Source of the DNA: Permianibacter sp046297695
Lineage (GTDB): Bacteria; Pseudomonadota; Gammaproteobacteria; Enterobacterales; Permianibacteraceae
DNA length: 64,000 nt
Assembly (NCBI GenBank): GCA_046297695.1
Contig: JBKBHF010000002.1
Span: forward strand, 90,433-154,432
Direction of reading: 5' to 3'
The translations under genes and the position numbers were made by a program. Shown here piece by piece: positions 53,619 to 61,962 of this stretch; the first letter of the stretch is position 1; each line of letters opens with the position of its first letter. The notes beneath the pieces are model-generated. The model worked only from the letters and a program-made list of their open reading frames with translations, did no database searches and had not been told where the DNA came from.

Positions 53619-53707
53619 TTCTTGAGTTGCTCTCGTGTTGCATTGCGACATGCAAACGTCGCATTGACAAACTAGGCTAACTCTCGCTGCTTATGCAACT
53701 GCCTTTG

Positions 53708-53721
53708 TTGATCCAGATCAG
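53708..53721 (+). promoter_or_regulatory. FNR/Anr-type box upstream of napE
   Basis: TTGATCCAGATCAG matches the FNR consensus TTGAT-N4-ATCAA at 9 of 10 positions. It lies 125 bases upstream of the napE ATG, compatible with anaerobic activation of the nap operon. An inverted repeat TGCGAC-N8-GTCGCA (53644-53663) lies between it and the moaA leader, and could serve either side. Confidence 0.6.
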
Positions 53722-53845
53722 TCGTCGGACCGGGCGCGCACTTCAAACTTGCACCGAATCCTCATCTTTTATCGGGTTTTCCCGAGTAAAGAGCTCGGTT
53801 ACTACGCCGGGTACGCATGACCGGATACCCATGAACGGAGGCACC

Positions 53846-54019
53846 ATGTCGGATGTTTCAGTCGAGAGCCCACGCGCTGAGCGCAAACACGAGCTGCGCG
53901 TGTTCCTGTTCCTGACCGTGGTCCTGGCGCCGCTGCTGGCGGTGGCCATCGTGGGTGGTTACGGCTTTCTGGTCTGGATCTTCCAGATGTTCGCCGGACC
54001 ACCGGGCCCGGCGAGCTGA
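53846..54019 (+). CDS. napE: Periplasmic nitrate reductase accessory protein NapE
   Basis: ATG 53846 (GGAGG 5 bases upstream) gives a 57-residue protein; the longer frame has no basis. A charged N-terminus ('SPRAERKHELRVFLFLTVVLAPLLAVAIVGGYGFLVWI') leads into a single transmembrane helix. Length, topology and position at the head of napFDABC fit NapE, a small membrane protein of unclear role, dispensable in some species. Confidence 0.85.
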   Translation: MSDVSVESPRAERKHELRVFLFLTVVLAPLLAVAIVGGYGFLVWIFQMFAGPPGPAS

Positions 54020-54039
54020 GCGCCGGGAGCGCGGGCGCC

Positions 54040-54522
54040 ATGACCGCCCTCTCCCGCCGCGCCCTGTTCGGCGCCAACCGCAGCCCCGTTCGGCTGCCAT
54101 GGGCCATTGCCGAAAGCGCCTTCGCCGATGGCTGCAGCCGTTGCGGCGACTGCCTGCCGGTCTGCCCGACCGGCATCATCGGCAAAGGCAGCGGCGGCTT
54201 TCCCGAACTCAATTTCCACCAGAACGAATGCACGTTCTGCGGCAAGTGTGTCGAGGCCTGCCGTGAACCGCTGTTTCGCCCGCGCGAACAGCGCCCGTTT
54301 GATCATGTGATGGCCATCGGCGGCGCCTGCCTGCCCAAGCACGGCGTCGAATGCCGCAGCTGCGGCGATGCCTGTGAGCCGGTGGCCATTCGCTTCCGAT
54401 TCAACAGCCGGCGCATGGCCGAGCCTGCCCTGAGCACCGAGCGGTGCACTGGCTGTGGCGCCTGCGTCGCGGCCTGCCCGGCCGATGCCATCACCCTGAC
54501 CCCACGCGAGGTTGTCGCATGA
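54040..54522 (+). CDS. napF: Ferredoxin-type protein NapF
   Basis: 160 residues with four Cys-rich segments: 'CSRCGDCLPVCP' (about 29-40), 'CTFCGKCVEACR', 'CRSCGDACEP' and 'CTGCGACVAACP' near the C-terminus, consistent with several [4Fe-4S] clusters. 'RRALFGANRS' at the N-terminus resembles the basic NapF start. NapF is a cytoplasmic iron-sulfur protein that interacts with NapA during maturation. Its stop overlaps the napD start (ATGA). Confidence 0.92.
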   Translation: MTALSRRALFGANRSPVRLPWAIAESAFADGCSRCGDCLPVCPTGIIGKGSGGFPELNFHQNECTFCGKCVEACREPLFRPREQRPFDHVMAIGGACLPKHGVECRSCGDACEPVAIRFRFNSRRMAEPALSTERCTGCGACVAACPADAITLTPREVVA

Positions 54523-54839
54523 ACCAGCCGCTGTCCGATCGCCATATCGCCAGCTTCATCGTGTACGTCCAGCCCGAACGCATGGACAGCCTGATCGCAC
54601 GGCTCGCACAGTGGCCGGACACCGAGGTCAGCCATCGCGATGGCAGCGGCAAGTTTGTCCTGGTCAACGAAACCGACAGCTATGACGGCCTGAACCGTTT
54701 GATGGCGCACCTGCACGAACAGCCAGGCGTGCTCAATGTCGCGCTGGTGTCGCACTTCGTCGAAAACGAAGCGAGCCTGCGCGAACAAATGATTACCAGC
54801 GTTAGCACCGAAACTGCCCCCGCAACGAATTGCCAATAG
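54519..54839 (+). CDS. napD: NapA signal-peptide chaperone NapD
   Basis: The ATG at 54519 overlaps the napF stop; 106 residues. 'HIASFIVYVQPERMDSLIARLAQWPDTEVSHRDGSGKFVLVNE' is the NapD ferredoxin-like fold. It binds the twin-arginine signal of NapA in the cytoplasm and holds back export until the Mo cofactor is in place. 15 bases separate it from napA. Confidence 0.9.
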   Translation: MNQPLSDRHIASFIVYVQPERMDSLIARLAQWPDTEVSHRDGSGKFVLVNETDSYDGLNRLMAHLHEQPGVLNVALVSHFVENEASLREQMITSVSTETAPATNCQ

Positions 54840-54854
54840 AAGGGAGATGACACG

Positions 54855-57359
54855 ATGAGCACCACTCGCCGTGACTTTCTGAAAACCACCGCGGCCGCCA
54901 GCGCCGCCGCTGCCGCCGGCATCAGCGCACCGGTCCAGGCCACGAATCTCATCACCGACTCGGAATACACCCGGTTGAAATGGTCGAAAGCCGCCTGCCG
55001 GTTCTGCGGCACCGGCTGCTCGATCATGGTCGCGACCAAGGACAACAAAGTGGTCGCCACACACGCCGACACGCTGTCGGAAGTCAACCGCGGCCTGAAC
55101 TGCATCAAAGGCTACTTCCTGTCGAAAATCATGTACGGCAAGGACCGACTGACCACGCCGCTGCTGCGCAAGAAAAACGGCAAGTACGACAAGAACGGCG
55201 AGTTCACCCCGGTGTCGTGGTCGGAAGCGTTCGATGTAATGGAAGAAAAATTCAAGGCCGCGCTGAAAGCCAAAGGCCCGAGCGCGGTCGGCATGTTCGG
55301 TTCCGGCCAATGGACGATCTGGGAAGGTTACGCCGCCAACAAGCTGTTCAAAGCCGGCTTCCGCAGCAACAACATCGATCCGAATGCCCGTCACTGCATG
55401 GCTTCGGCAGTCGCCGGTTTCATGCGCACCTTTGGTATTGATGAACCGATGGGCTGCTATGACGACATCGAGGCATCCGATTGCTTCGTGCTGTGGGGCT
55501 CGAACATGGCCGAGATGCACCCGATCCTGTGGACCCGTATCACTGACCGCCGGCTGTCGAATCCACATGTGAAAGTGCATGTGCTGTCGACCTACGAACA
55601 CCGCAGTTTCGAGCTCGCCGACAACGGCATGATCTTCGCGCCGCAAACCGATCTGGCGATCCTGAACTACATCGCCAATTACATCATCAGCAACAACAAG
55701 TTCAACCGCCAGTTCATTGACAAGCACTGCACGTTCAAGCGCGGTGTCACCGACATCGGCTACGGTCTGCGCGACAACCATCCGCTTGAACAGGCGGCCA
55801 AGAACGCCAAGAACGCCAATGACATGGCCGAATCGACCTTTGATGAATTCAAGGAAATCGTCAAACCGTATACCGCCGAATACGTCAGCAAGCTGTCCGG
55901 CGTGCCGGTGGCCAAACTGAAAGCGCTGGCCGAAGCCTACGCCGACCCGAAAGTCAAAGTGATGTCGTTCTGGACCATGGGTTTCAACCAGCACACCCGT
56001 GGCACCTGGGCCAACAACATGGTCTACAACATTCACTTGCTGACCGGCAAAATCGCAACGCCCGGCAACTCACCGTTCTCATTGACCGGACAACCCTCGG
56101 CTTGCGGCACCGCCCGCGAAGTCGGCACCTTCTCGCACCGGCTGCCGGCCGACATGGTCATTACCAATCCGGAGCACCGCAAGCACACCGAGGAGATCTG
56201 GGGTCTGCCGCATGGCCTGATCCACGACAAGCCCGGTCTGCACGCGGTCGCGCAAAATCGCGCGCTGAAAGACGGCAAGCTCAACGCCTACTGGGTGCAA
56301 GTCAACAACAACATGCAGGCCGCCGCCAACATGATGGAAGAAGGCTGGCCCGGTTACCGCAACCCGGACAACTTCATCGTCGTCTCCGATGCCTACCCGA
56401 CGGTGACCGCGCAGGCGGCCGATCTGATCCTGCCGTCCGCAATGTGGGTGGAGAAAGAAGGCGCTTACGGCAACGCCGAACGGCGCACACAGTTCTGGCA
56501 TCAGCTGGTGAAAGCGCCGGGCGAGGCCAAATCGGATCTGTGGCAGGTGGTGGAATTTTCCAAGCGCTTCAAGACCGACGAGGTCTGGCCGAAGGAAATT
56601 CTCGATGCCCATCCGAAATTCAAAGGCAAGAGCCTGTACGAAGTGCTGTTCCGCAACGGCAAGATCGACAAGTTCCCGGCCAGCCAAGTCGAAGCGGATT
56701 ACGACAACGACGAAGCCAAGCACTTTGGCTTTTATCTGCAGAAAGGCATCTTTGAAGAATACGCCGAGTTCGGTCGTGGCCACGGCCACGATCTGGCGCC
56801 ATTCGACACCTATCACCAGGTTCGCGGTTTGCGCTGGCCGGTGGTCAATGGTCAGGAAACCAAGTGGCGGTTCAAGGAAGGCAGTGACCCGTATGTCAAA
56901 GCCAGCAGCGAAGGCATGGGCTACAGCTTTTACGGCAACAAAAATGGTCGCGCCAACATCATTGGCCTGCCGTACGAGCCACCAGCCGAGTCGCCGGACA
57001 AAGAATACCCGTTCTGGCTCTGCACCGGCCGCGTGCTGGAACACTGGCATTCCGGCTCGATGACGGCGCGGGTGCCGGAGCTGTATCGCGCGTTCCCGAA
57101 CGCGGTGTGCTTCATGCATCCGGACGATGCGACCGCTGCCGGCCTGCGCCGTGGTGACGAGATCAAGATCGTGTCGCGTCGGGGCGAAATGCGCACCCGG
57201 GTCGAAACGCGCGGCCGCAACAAGCCGCCGAAAGGTTTGGTATTCGTGCCGTGGTTCGATGCCTCGCAACTGATCAACAAAGTCACGCTCGACGCCACCT
57301 GCCCAATCTCGAAAGAAACCGACTTCAAGAAATGCGCCGTCAAGATCGTCAAGGTCTAA
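54855..57359 (+). CDS. napA: Periplasmic nitrate reductase catalytic subunit NapA
   Basis: 834 residues, normal for NapA. Tat signal TRRDFLK (Arg5-Arg6) ends near 'APVQA'. The [4Fe-4S] cluster is bound by Cys48, 51, 55 and 83 ('CRFCGTGC' and 'LNCIKG'). The Mo ligand is Cys181 in 'NARHCMASAVAGFM', and bis-MGD contacts lie in 'LWGSNMAEMHP' and 'WTMGFNQHTRG'. It reduces nitrate to nitrite in the periplasm using electrons from NapB. The AGGGAG-type site precedes the ATG. Two long frames on the opposite strand are shadows. Confidence 0.97.
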   Translation: MSTTRRDFLKTTAAASAAAAAGISAPVQATNLITDSEYTRLKWSKAACRFCGTGCSIMVATKDNKVVATHADTLSEVNRGLNCIKGYFLSKIMYGKDRLTTPLLRKKNGKYDKNGEFTPVSWSEAFDVMEEKFKAALKAKGPSAVGMFGSGQWTIWEGYAANKLFKAGFRSNNIDPNARHCMASAVAGFMRTFGIDEPMGCYDDIEASDCFVLWGSNMAEMHPILWTRITDRRLSNPHVKVHVLSTYEHRSFELADNGMIFAPQTDLAILNYIANYIISNNKFNRQFIDKHCTFKRGVTDIGYGLRDNHPLEQAAKNAKNANDMAESTFDEFKEIVKPYTAEYVSKLSGVPVAKLKALAEAYADPKVKVMSFWTMGFNQHTRGTWANNMVYNIHLLTGKIATPGNSPFSLTGQPSACGTAREVGTFSHRLPADMVITNPEHRKHTEEIWGLPHGLIHDKPGLHAVAQNRALKDGKLNAYWVQVNNNMQAAANMMEEGWPGYRNPDNFIVVSDAYPTVTAQAADLILPSAMWVEKEGAYGNAERRTQFWHQLVKAPGEAKSDLWQVVEFSKRFKTDEVWPKEILDAHPKFKGKSLYEVLFRNGKIDKFPASQVEADYDNDEAKHFGFYLQKGIFEEYAEFGRGHGHDLAPFDTYHQVRGLRWPVVNGQETKWRFKEGSDPYVKASSEGMGYSFYGNKNGRANIIGLPYEPPAESPDKEYPFWLCTGRVLEHWHSGSMTARVPELYRAFPNAVCFMHPDDATAAGLRRGDEIKIVSRRGEMRTRVETRGRNKPPKGLVFVPWFDASQLINKVTLDATCPISKETDFKKCAVKIVKV

Positions 57360-57371
57360 AGGAGAGTCATC

Positions 57372-57827
57372 ATGCGCAAATCCCTTGCTGTACTGCTGCT
57401 GACCATCCCGGTACTGGCCTGGGCGGCGGATGCGGCTTACAACGCCCAGCGTGGCGCGACACCGCCGGATCAGGAAGGCAAACCGGCGCCGATGTACACG
57501 GTCGAGAACAAGGACATAAAGCGACCACGCGCCTACTCGATGCAGCCGCCGACCATTCCGCACAAGATAGATGGCTATCAGGTCGACATGTACGCGAACA
57601 AGTGCCTGTCCTGCCATTCGCGCGTGCGCACCGCCGAATCGCAGGCACCGATGGTCAGCGTGACCCATTACCAGGATCGCGATGGCAACTTCCTGGCCGA
57701 GATCTCGCCGCGCCGTTATTTCTGTGGTCAGTGTCACGTCACCCAGGTGGATGCCAAACCGCTGGTCGAAAACACCTTCGAGGATGTCGATGAAATCCTC
57801 AAGCGGAAAGCCGCCGAGAAAAAGTAA
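57372..57827 (+). CDS. napB: Di-haem cytochrome subunit NapB
   Basis: 151 residues with a Sec signal (ends 'VLAWA'). Two CxxCH haem sites: 'CLSCHSR' and 'CGQCHVT', plus the typical 'PPTIPHKIDGYQVD' with the His ligand upstream of haem 1. NapB passes electrons from NapC to NapA. The GGAG site lies 8 bases upstream; 12 bases separate it from napA. Confidence 0.95.
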   Translation: MRKSLAVLLLTIPVLAWAADAAYNAQRGATPPDQEGKPAPMYTVENKDIKRPRAYSMQPPTIPHKIDGYQVDMYANKCLSCHSRVRTAESQAPMVSVTHYQDRDGNFLAEISPRRYFCGQCHVTQVDAKPLVENTFEDVDEILKRKAAEKK

Positions 57828-57928
57828 GCCGGCCGCCGCGAACATTGATCACGCAGGCGCGTCGGCAGACAAGCCACGCCTGGCACTACGCTGCCACGCT
57901 GCCTGCCACCGAGATAACAGGAGAGATC

Positions 57929-58534
57929 ATGCGTAACTGGGGTCCTGTCCGCTGGTTCCTGACACAGTGGAATACGCTGTCCAAGCCCAGCAAGCATTAC
58001 AGCCTCGGCTTTCTGACTGCAGGCGGTTTCATTGCCGGCATCGTGTTCTGGGGCGGCTTCAACACCGCGCTGGAAGCGACCAACACGGAAGCGTTCTGCA
58101 CCAGCTGCCACGAGATGCGTGACAACGTGTTCGAGGAGCTGAAAACCACCATTCACTACAGCAACCGTTCCGGCGTGCGCGCCACCTGTCCGGACTGTCA
58201 TGTCCCGCACGAATGGACCGACAAGATCGCCCGCAAGATGCAGGCCTCGAAAGAAGTCTGGGGCAAGCTGTTCGGCACCATCGATACCCGCGAGAAATTT
58301 CTCGCCCATCGCCGCGAACTGGCCGAACACGAATGGAAACGGCTGAAAGCCAACGACTCACTGGAATGCCGCAACTGTCACAACTTCCAGTACATGGATT
58401 TCACCCGGCAAAGCCCGCGCGCGCAGCAAATGCATTCAACGGCCTTGGCGTCCGGTGAGAAAACCTGTATCGATTGCCACAAAGGTATTGCCCACCAGTT
58501 GCCCGACATGAGCGGCGTCGAAGGCTGGCATTGA
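57929..58534 (+). CDS. napC: Membrane tetrahaem quinol dehydrogenase NapC
   Basis: ATG 57929 with AGGAG 7 bases upstream gives 201 residues. One N-terminal helix ('LGFLTAGGFIAGIVFWGG') anchors four haem sites: CTSCH, CPDCH, CRNCH and CIDCH. It is the NapC/NirT-type protein that takes electrons from the quinol pool and hands them to NapB. napGH genes are absent, so NapC is the only visible quinol link of this operon (napEFDABC). Confidence 0.94.
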   Translation: MRNWGPVRWFLTQWNTLSKPSKHYSLGFLTAGGFIAGIVFWGGFNTALEATNTEAFCTSCHEMRDNVFEELKTTIHYSNRSGVRATCPDCHVPHEWTDKIARKMQASKEVWGKLFGTIDTREKFLAHRRELAEHEWKRLKANDSLECRNCHNFQYMDFTRQSPRAQQMHSTALASGEKTCIDCHKGIAHQLPDMSGVEGWH

Positions 58535-58581
58535 GCGACTGCAGCCGTCCGGACTTCAGGCACCACGACCGCAAGCACACG

Positions 58582-58615
58582 GCCAAACCGCTATCTGCAC
58601 TGGTGGCGGTTTGGC
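58582..58615. terminator. Hairpin between convergent napC and kinase genes
   Basis: Perfect 10-bp arms (gccaaaccgc / gcggtttggc) with a 14-nt loop; no U-tract. It probably helps end both transcripts in the 102-base gap. Confidence 0.45.
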
Positions 58616-58636
58616 GCCTCATGGCAGCCGGCGAGC

Positions 58637-59845
58637 TCAGCCAGCGCTTGCCGGCAGGATGAAGTAGAACGTGGTCAGCTCACCTGGCACCGAGCGAACA
58701 CCGATTTCGCCACCATGTAATTCCACCAACTGCTTGCTGATCACCAGGCCAAGCCCTGTGCCGGGCAAGCGCGCGTTGCCCAACGACTCAATCTGCTGAA
58801 ATTTCTGAAACAACAAACCTTGCTTTTCTTGTGGGATACCGGGGCCGGTGTTGTGTACGGAAAAGCGTACGCCGGTGCTGACACGATCGAGTTCCAACGT
58901 TACAACCGACTGTTCCGGCGCGTGCTTGATGGCATTGGCGAGCAGATTGCCGAGCACTTGCTGGATGCGGTGCTCATCGACATTGACGAGGCTGTCGCGG
59001 GCCGATTCGGCAACAACGAGCCGCAAACTAATGGCAAATTTGTCGGCCATCCCCTTGATCATCGTCAGCGCGCGCGGGCACAGGTCTGCCGCCAGCATCG
59101 ACTGCCGCATCAACGTCAGGTAGCCGGTTTCCATCTTGGTAAGATCGAGAATATCGTTGACCAACCGCAACAGCAGCTCGGCGTTGCGATTGGCCATATC
59201 CACCAAATTGCTGGCTTCACCGGACAGCCCGTCTATCTTGCCACTGACCAATAGTGACAGTGCGCCGCAAACCGAGGTCAGCGGTGACCGCAACTCGTGG
59301 CTGACCATGGCAACAAATTCCGTGCGCAGATGGTCGAAGTCACGCATCCGCTTGAGTTGTTGCCGCAGCTTCAACAAGTACTCCACCTGGCGCGCCAAGG
59401 CCTGCAGGCTGTGCAATTGCTGTGGCGTCAGTTGGTGCGGTTCGTGATCGATGACACAGAGCGTTCCCAGCTTGTGCTCGCCATCCAGCGACAGCGGCAC
59501 ACCGGCATAAAACACCACATCAGGCGCGCCAGTGGTCAGCGGGTTGTCATGGAAACGGTCATCGCGACGGGCATCTTCGACGACAAAGGGCTGGTCACCC
59601 AGAATGGCGTGGGCACAGAAGGCATATTCGCGCGGCGTCTCGCGTGCGGCCAAACCATGATGCGATTTGAACCATTGTCGGTCCTGATCGATCAGGCTGA
59701 CCAAGGCGATCGGCACGCCGGCGATCTGGGCCGCAATCGCGGTCAGATCGTCATAGGCCTGTTCCTCGATCGAGTCGAGAATGTCGAGCTCGCGCAGCGC
59801 CTTCAGGCGCGCCGATTCGTTCTCGGGAAGCTGGGCGGAAATCAT
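58637..59845 (-). CDS. Soluble GAF-domain sensor histidine kinase
   Basis: 402 residues without transmembrane helices. N-terminal GAF domain (about 20-160: 'FCAHAILGDQPFVVEDARRDDRFHDNPL', 'FYAGVPLSLDGEHKLGTLCVIDHEPHQL'). HisKA domain with the phospho-accepting His183 in 'FVAMVSHELRSPL', and a HATPase_c domain with 'VLGNLLANAIKHAP' (N box) and 'HNTGPGIPQEKQGLLFQKFQQ' (G1/F boxes). No response regulator is adjacent. It could sense a cytoplasmic small molecule or redox state; a link to nap is only positional. Confidence 0.9.
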   Translation of the reverse strand: MISAQLPENESARLKALRELDILDSIEEQAYDDLTAIAAQIAGVPIALVSLIDQDRQWFKSHHGLAARETPREYAFCAHAILGDQPFVVEDARRDDRFHDNPLTTGAPDVVFYAGVPLSLDGEHKLGTLCVIDHEPHQLTPQQLHSLQALARQVEYLLKLRQQLKRMRDFDHLRTEFVAMVSHELRSPLTSVCGALSLLVSGKIDGLSGEASNLVDMANRNAELLLRLVNDILDLTKMETGYLTLMRQSMLAADLCPRALTMIKGMADKFAISLRLVVAESARDSLVNVDEHRIQQVLGNLLANAIKHAPEQSVVTLELDRVSTGVRFSVHNTGPGIPQEKQGLLFQKFQQIESLGNARLPGTGLGLVISKQLVELHGGEIGVRSVPGELTTFYFILPASAG

Positions 59846-59904
59846 GCTGGCCGGTCAATGCCTCCGCATCGGAGCGAGACGCACACGAAAACTGAGTCTA
59901 GCAG

Positions 59905-60825
59905 TCAAAGTCGATCTTCGCGGCTCTCGGCCCGATCGGCGACGACCACCTGCAGGTGGCGCATGAACGCATCGACCAGTACCGAGCGATAGGACTTGCG
60001 GTGGCGGACCAGGTGCCAGCGCGTCAGCAGCGGAAAGCCATGCGCCGCCAGTCGCACCAAGCCATCTTCGCGCGGGGTCGCGCCCAGCGCATGCCGCGAG
60101 ACAATGCCGAGCCCGAGTCCGCCGGCCACCGCCTGCTTGATCGCTTCGTTGCTGCCGAGCTCCATCCGGATGCGCGGGGCAAAATCCTGACCGGCAAAAA
60201 ACTGGTCGCAAGCGATGCGGGTACCGGAGCCGCGCTCGCGCAGGATGAACGGCTCGTCGCGCAGGGCACCGAGCAGCAATTGCCGCCCGGCCAGCGGATG
60301 GTCGACGGCTGCAATCAGATCGAGCGGATTGTCGAGAATCGGCGTCTGCTCGATCGGCATGTGCTGGGGTGGCGCGCTCATGATGTAGACATCGTCGAGC
60401 TGTTCGGCGAGTCGCTGCAGGATGCGGTCGCGGTTGGCCACTTCCAGCGCGATCTCGACGCCGGGATAGGCCTGGCAGAAACTGCCGAGCCAGCGCGGCA
60501 AGAAGTACTTGGCGGTGCTGACAATCGCGACCCGCAAGCGGCCCTGGCGCAGACCGCGCAGATCGGCAAGCTCCGCCTGCACCGCCTCCCAACGCTGAAA
60601 CATGTCGACCGCCGCCCGCTGCAGCGCCTCACCGGCCGGAGTGAGCACCAACCGCCGGCCGCGGCTGTCGAACAGCGGCTCGCCGATGCTGTCGGCCAGC
60701 GCCTTCAGCTGCATCGACACGGTCGGCTGGGTCACATGCAGCCGCCGGGCCGCCTCGCTGATGCCGCCAAACTCGGCCACCGCCTTGAACAGCTCCAGCT
60801 GGCGCAGTGTCACATGCAGGCTCAT
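59905..60825 (-). CDS. LysR-family regulator, CbbR-like
   Basis: 306 residues. Winged-helix N-terminus 'LRQLELFKAVAEFGGISEAARRLHVTQPTVSMQLKALADSIGEPLFD', followed by the periplasmic-binding-type co-inducer domain ('RVAIVSTAKYFLPRWLGSF', 'LRERGSGTRIACDQFFA', 'GLGLGIVSRHALG'). This N-terminal pattern is close to CbbR proteins that control CO2 fixation. It is divergent from a bicarbonate-transporter-type gene, which it very probably regulates through the palindrome at 60849-60863. Confidence 0.9.
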   Translation of the reverse strand: MSLHVTLRQLELFKAVAEFGGISEAARRLHVTQPTVSMQLKALADSIGEPLFDSRGRRLVLTPAGEALQRAAVDMFQRWEAVQAELADLRGLRQGRLRVAIVSTAKYFLPRWLGSFCQAYPGVEIALEVANRDRILQRLAEQLDDVYIMSAPPQHMPIEQTPILDNPLDLIAAVDHPLAGRQLLLGALRDEPFILRERGSGTRIACDQFFAGQDFAPRIRMELGSNEAIKQAVAGGLGLGIVSRHALGATPREDGLVRLAAHGFPLLTRWHLVRHRKSYRSVLVDAFMRHLQVVVADRAESREDRL

Positions 60826-60848
60826 TGCGACCTCGCATAGATAGTTGG

Positions 60849-60886
60849 TTATTCATTGAATAAGAATAATCGATTTTTACTTATTC
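60849..60886. promoter_or_regulatory. LysR-type operator between the regulator and the SbtA-like gene
   Basis: A perfect palindrome TTATTC-ATT-GAATAA (60849-60863), which contains the T-N11-A LysR core, with a second TTATTC half-site at 60881-60886. The stretch is AT-rich in an otherwise GC-rich region, as expected for the divergent promoters. Confidence 0.6.
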
Positions 60887-60937
60887 AAGCGACTGCTTAC
60901 CATGCCGCCCCGTTTGCCCACCGCCAACGGAGCTCTC

Positions 60938-61909
60938 ATGTCAGCCCTGCTCGACCCCGTCATCCTGTTCTTTGTGCTTGGCCTGCTGGCCGGCATGGTT
61001 GGCTCAAAACTGGATGTGCCGTCTGCCATCGTCCGCTTCCTGTCCATTTATCTGCTGATGGCCATCGGCCTGAAAGGCGGCATTGCGCTGGCCGAGGCCG
61101 GCTTCAGCCAACCAGTGCTGGTGACACTGGCCGGCGCCATGCTGCTCGCCTTCGCCATCCCGCTGCTCGCCCACCAGATCGTCAAGCGGCTGACCGACCG
61201 GTACAACGCCGCCGCGCTCGCCGCAACCTATGGTTCAGTTAGCGCGGTCACCTTCATCACGGCGAACCAGTTCCTGAGTTACGCCGGCGTCAGTTTCGGC
61301 GGCCACATGACGGTGGCGCTGGTGGTGATGGAAACGCCGGCCGTGATCATGGGCCTGTGGCTGGCAACGCGGGCACGGCACCAGCTCGGCCACACCGAGG
61401 CGAGTGCGGCCCATGCACACACGCCGCTCGGCATGCTGCGCGAATGCCTGACCGATGGCGGTCAGGTGATCCTGCTCGGCAGCCTCGCGATTGGTTTCGT
61501 GGTCGGCCCGAGCGGCGCCGAACCGCTGCTGCCGCTGATCTCGTGGCTGTTCAAAGGCCTGCTCGCCATCTTCCTGCTCGACATGGGCTGGCAAGTGGCG
61601 CAGCACTTGCCGAATGCCCGCAAGCAATCGCCGTGGCTGCTGCTGTACGCCGTCGCCGCACCGCTGCTGCACGCGCTGCTCGCAATCGGGTTTGCCTGGG
61701 CAACTGACATGCAGATCGGCGATGCAACGCTGCTCGCGGTGCTGGCCGCGAGCGCGTCTTACATCGTGGTGCCGGCGGTGGTGCGCGATGCGATTCCAGA
61801 AGCCAGCCCCGCGGTGTTTCTCGGCATGTCACTCGGCGTGACCTTTCCGTTCAATATCCTGATCGGCATACCGCTCTATTACGGTATGGCGAACGCTCTG
61901 CTCGGCTAG
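60938..61909 (+). CDS. sbtA: SbtA-type sodium-dependent bicarbonate transporter
   Basis: ATG 60938 (GGAG 7 bases upstream) gives 323 residues, the normal length. About ten hydrophobic helices are visible, with family segments 'DPVILFFVLGLLAGMVGSKLDVPSAIVRFLSIYLLMAIGLKGG', 'YGSVSAVTFITANQFL' and 'VLAASASYIVVPAVVRDAIPEASP'. It imports bicarbonate with Na+ and is used by autotrophs and others in carbon supply. No RuBisCO or carboxysome genes are in the window. Regulated by the divergent LysR protein. Confidence 0.9.
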   Translation: MSALLDPVILFFVLGLLAGMVGSKLDVPSAIVRFLSIYLLMAIGLKGGIALAEAGFSQPVLVTLAGAMLLAFAIPLLAHQIVKRLTDRYNAAALAATYGSVSAVTFITANQFLSYAGVSFGGHMTVALVVMETPAVIMGLWLATRARHQLGHTEASAAHAHTPLGMLRECLTDGGQVILLGSLAIGFVVGPSGAEPLLPLISWLFKGLLAIFLLDMGWQVAQHLPNARKQSPWLLLYAVAAPLLHALLAIGFAWATDMQIGDATLLAVLAASASYIVVPAVVRDAIPEASPAVFLGMSLGVTFPFNILIGIPLYYGMANALLG

Positions 61910-61910
61910 A

Positions 61911-61940
61911 AAAAAAGGCGACCGCAAGGTCGCCTTTTTT
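61911..61940. terminator. Bidirectional intrinsic terminator
   Basis: A 13-bp stem (aaaaaaggcgacc / ggtcgcctttttt) with a 4-nt GCAA loop, and A and T tracts on either side, between the convergent sbtA and PLP-enzyme genes. It starts directly after the sbtA stop. Confidence 0.92.
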
Positions 61941-61962
61941 ATCAGAGCAAAAACCAACCGCG

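Noticed and set aside
54303..57845. Two long minus-strand frames (577 and 588 codons) opposite napD, napA and napB
   Set aside because: Shadow frames of strongly conserved nap genes; composition is typical of antisense GC-rich coding DNA.
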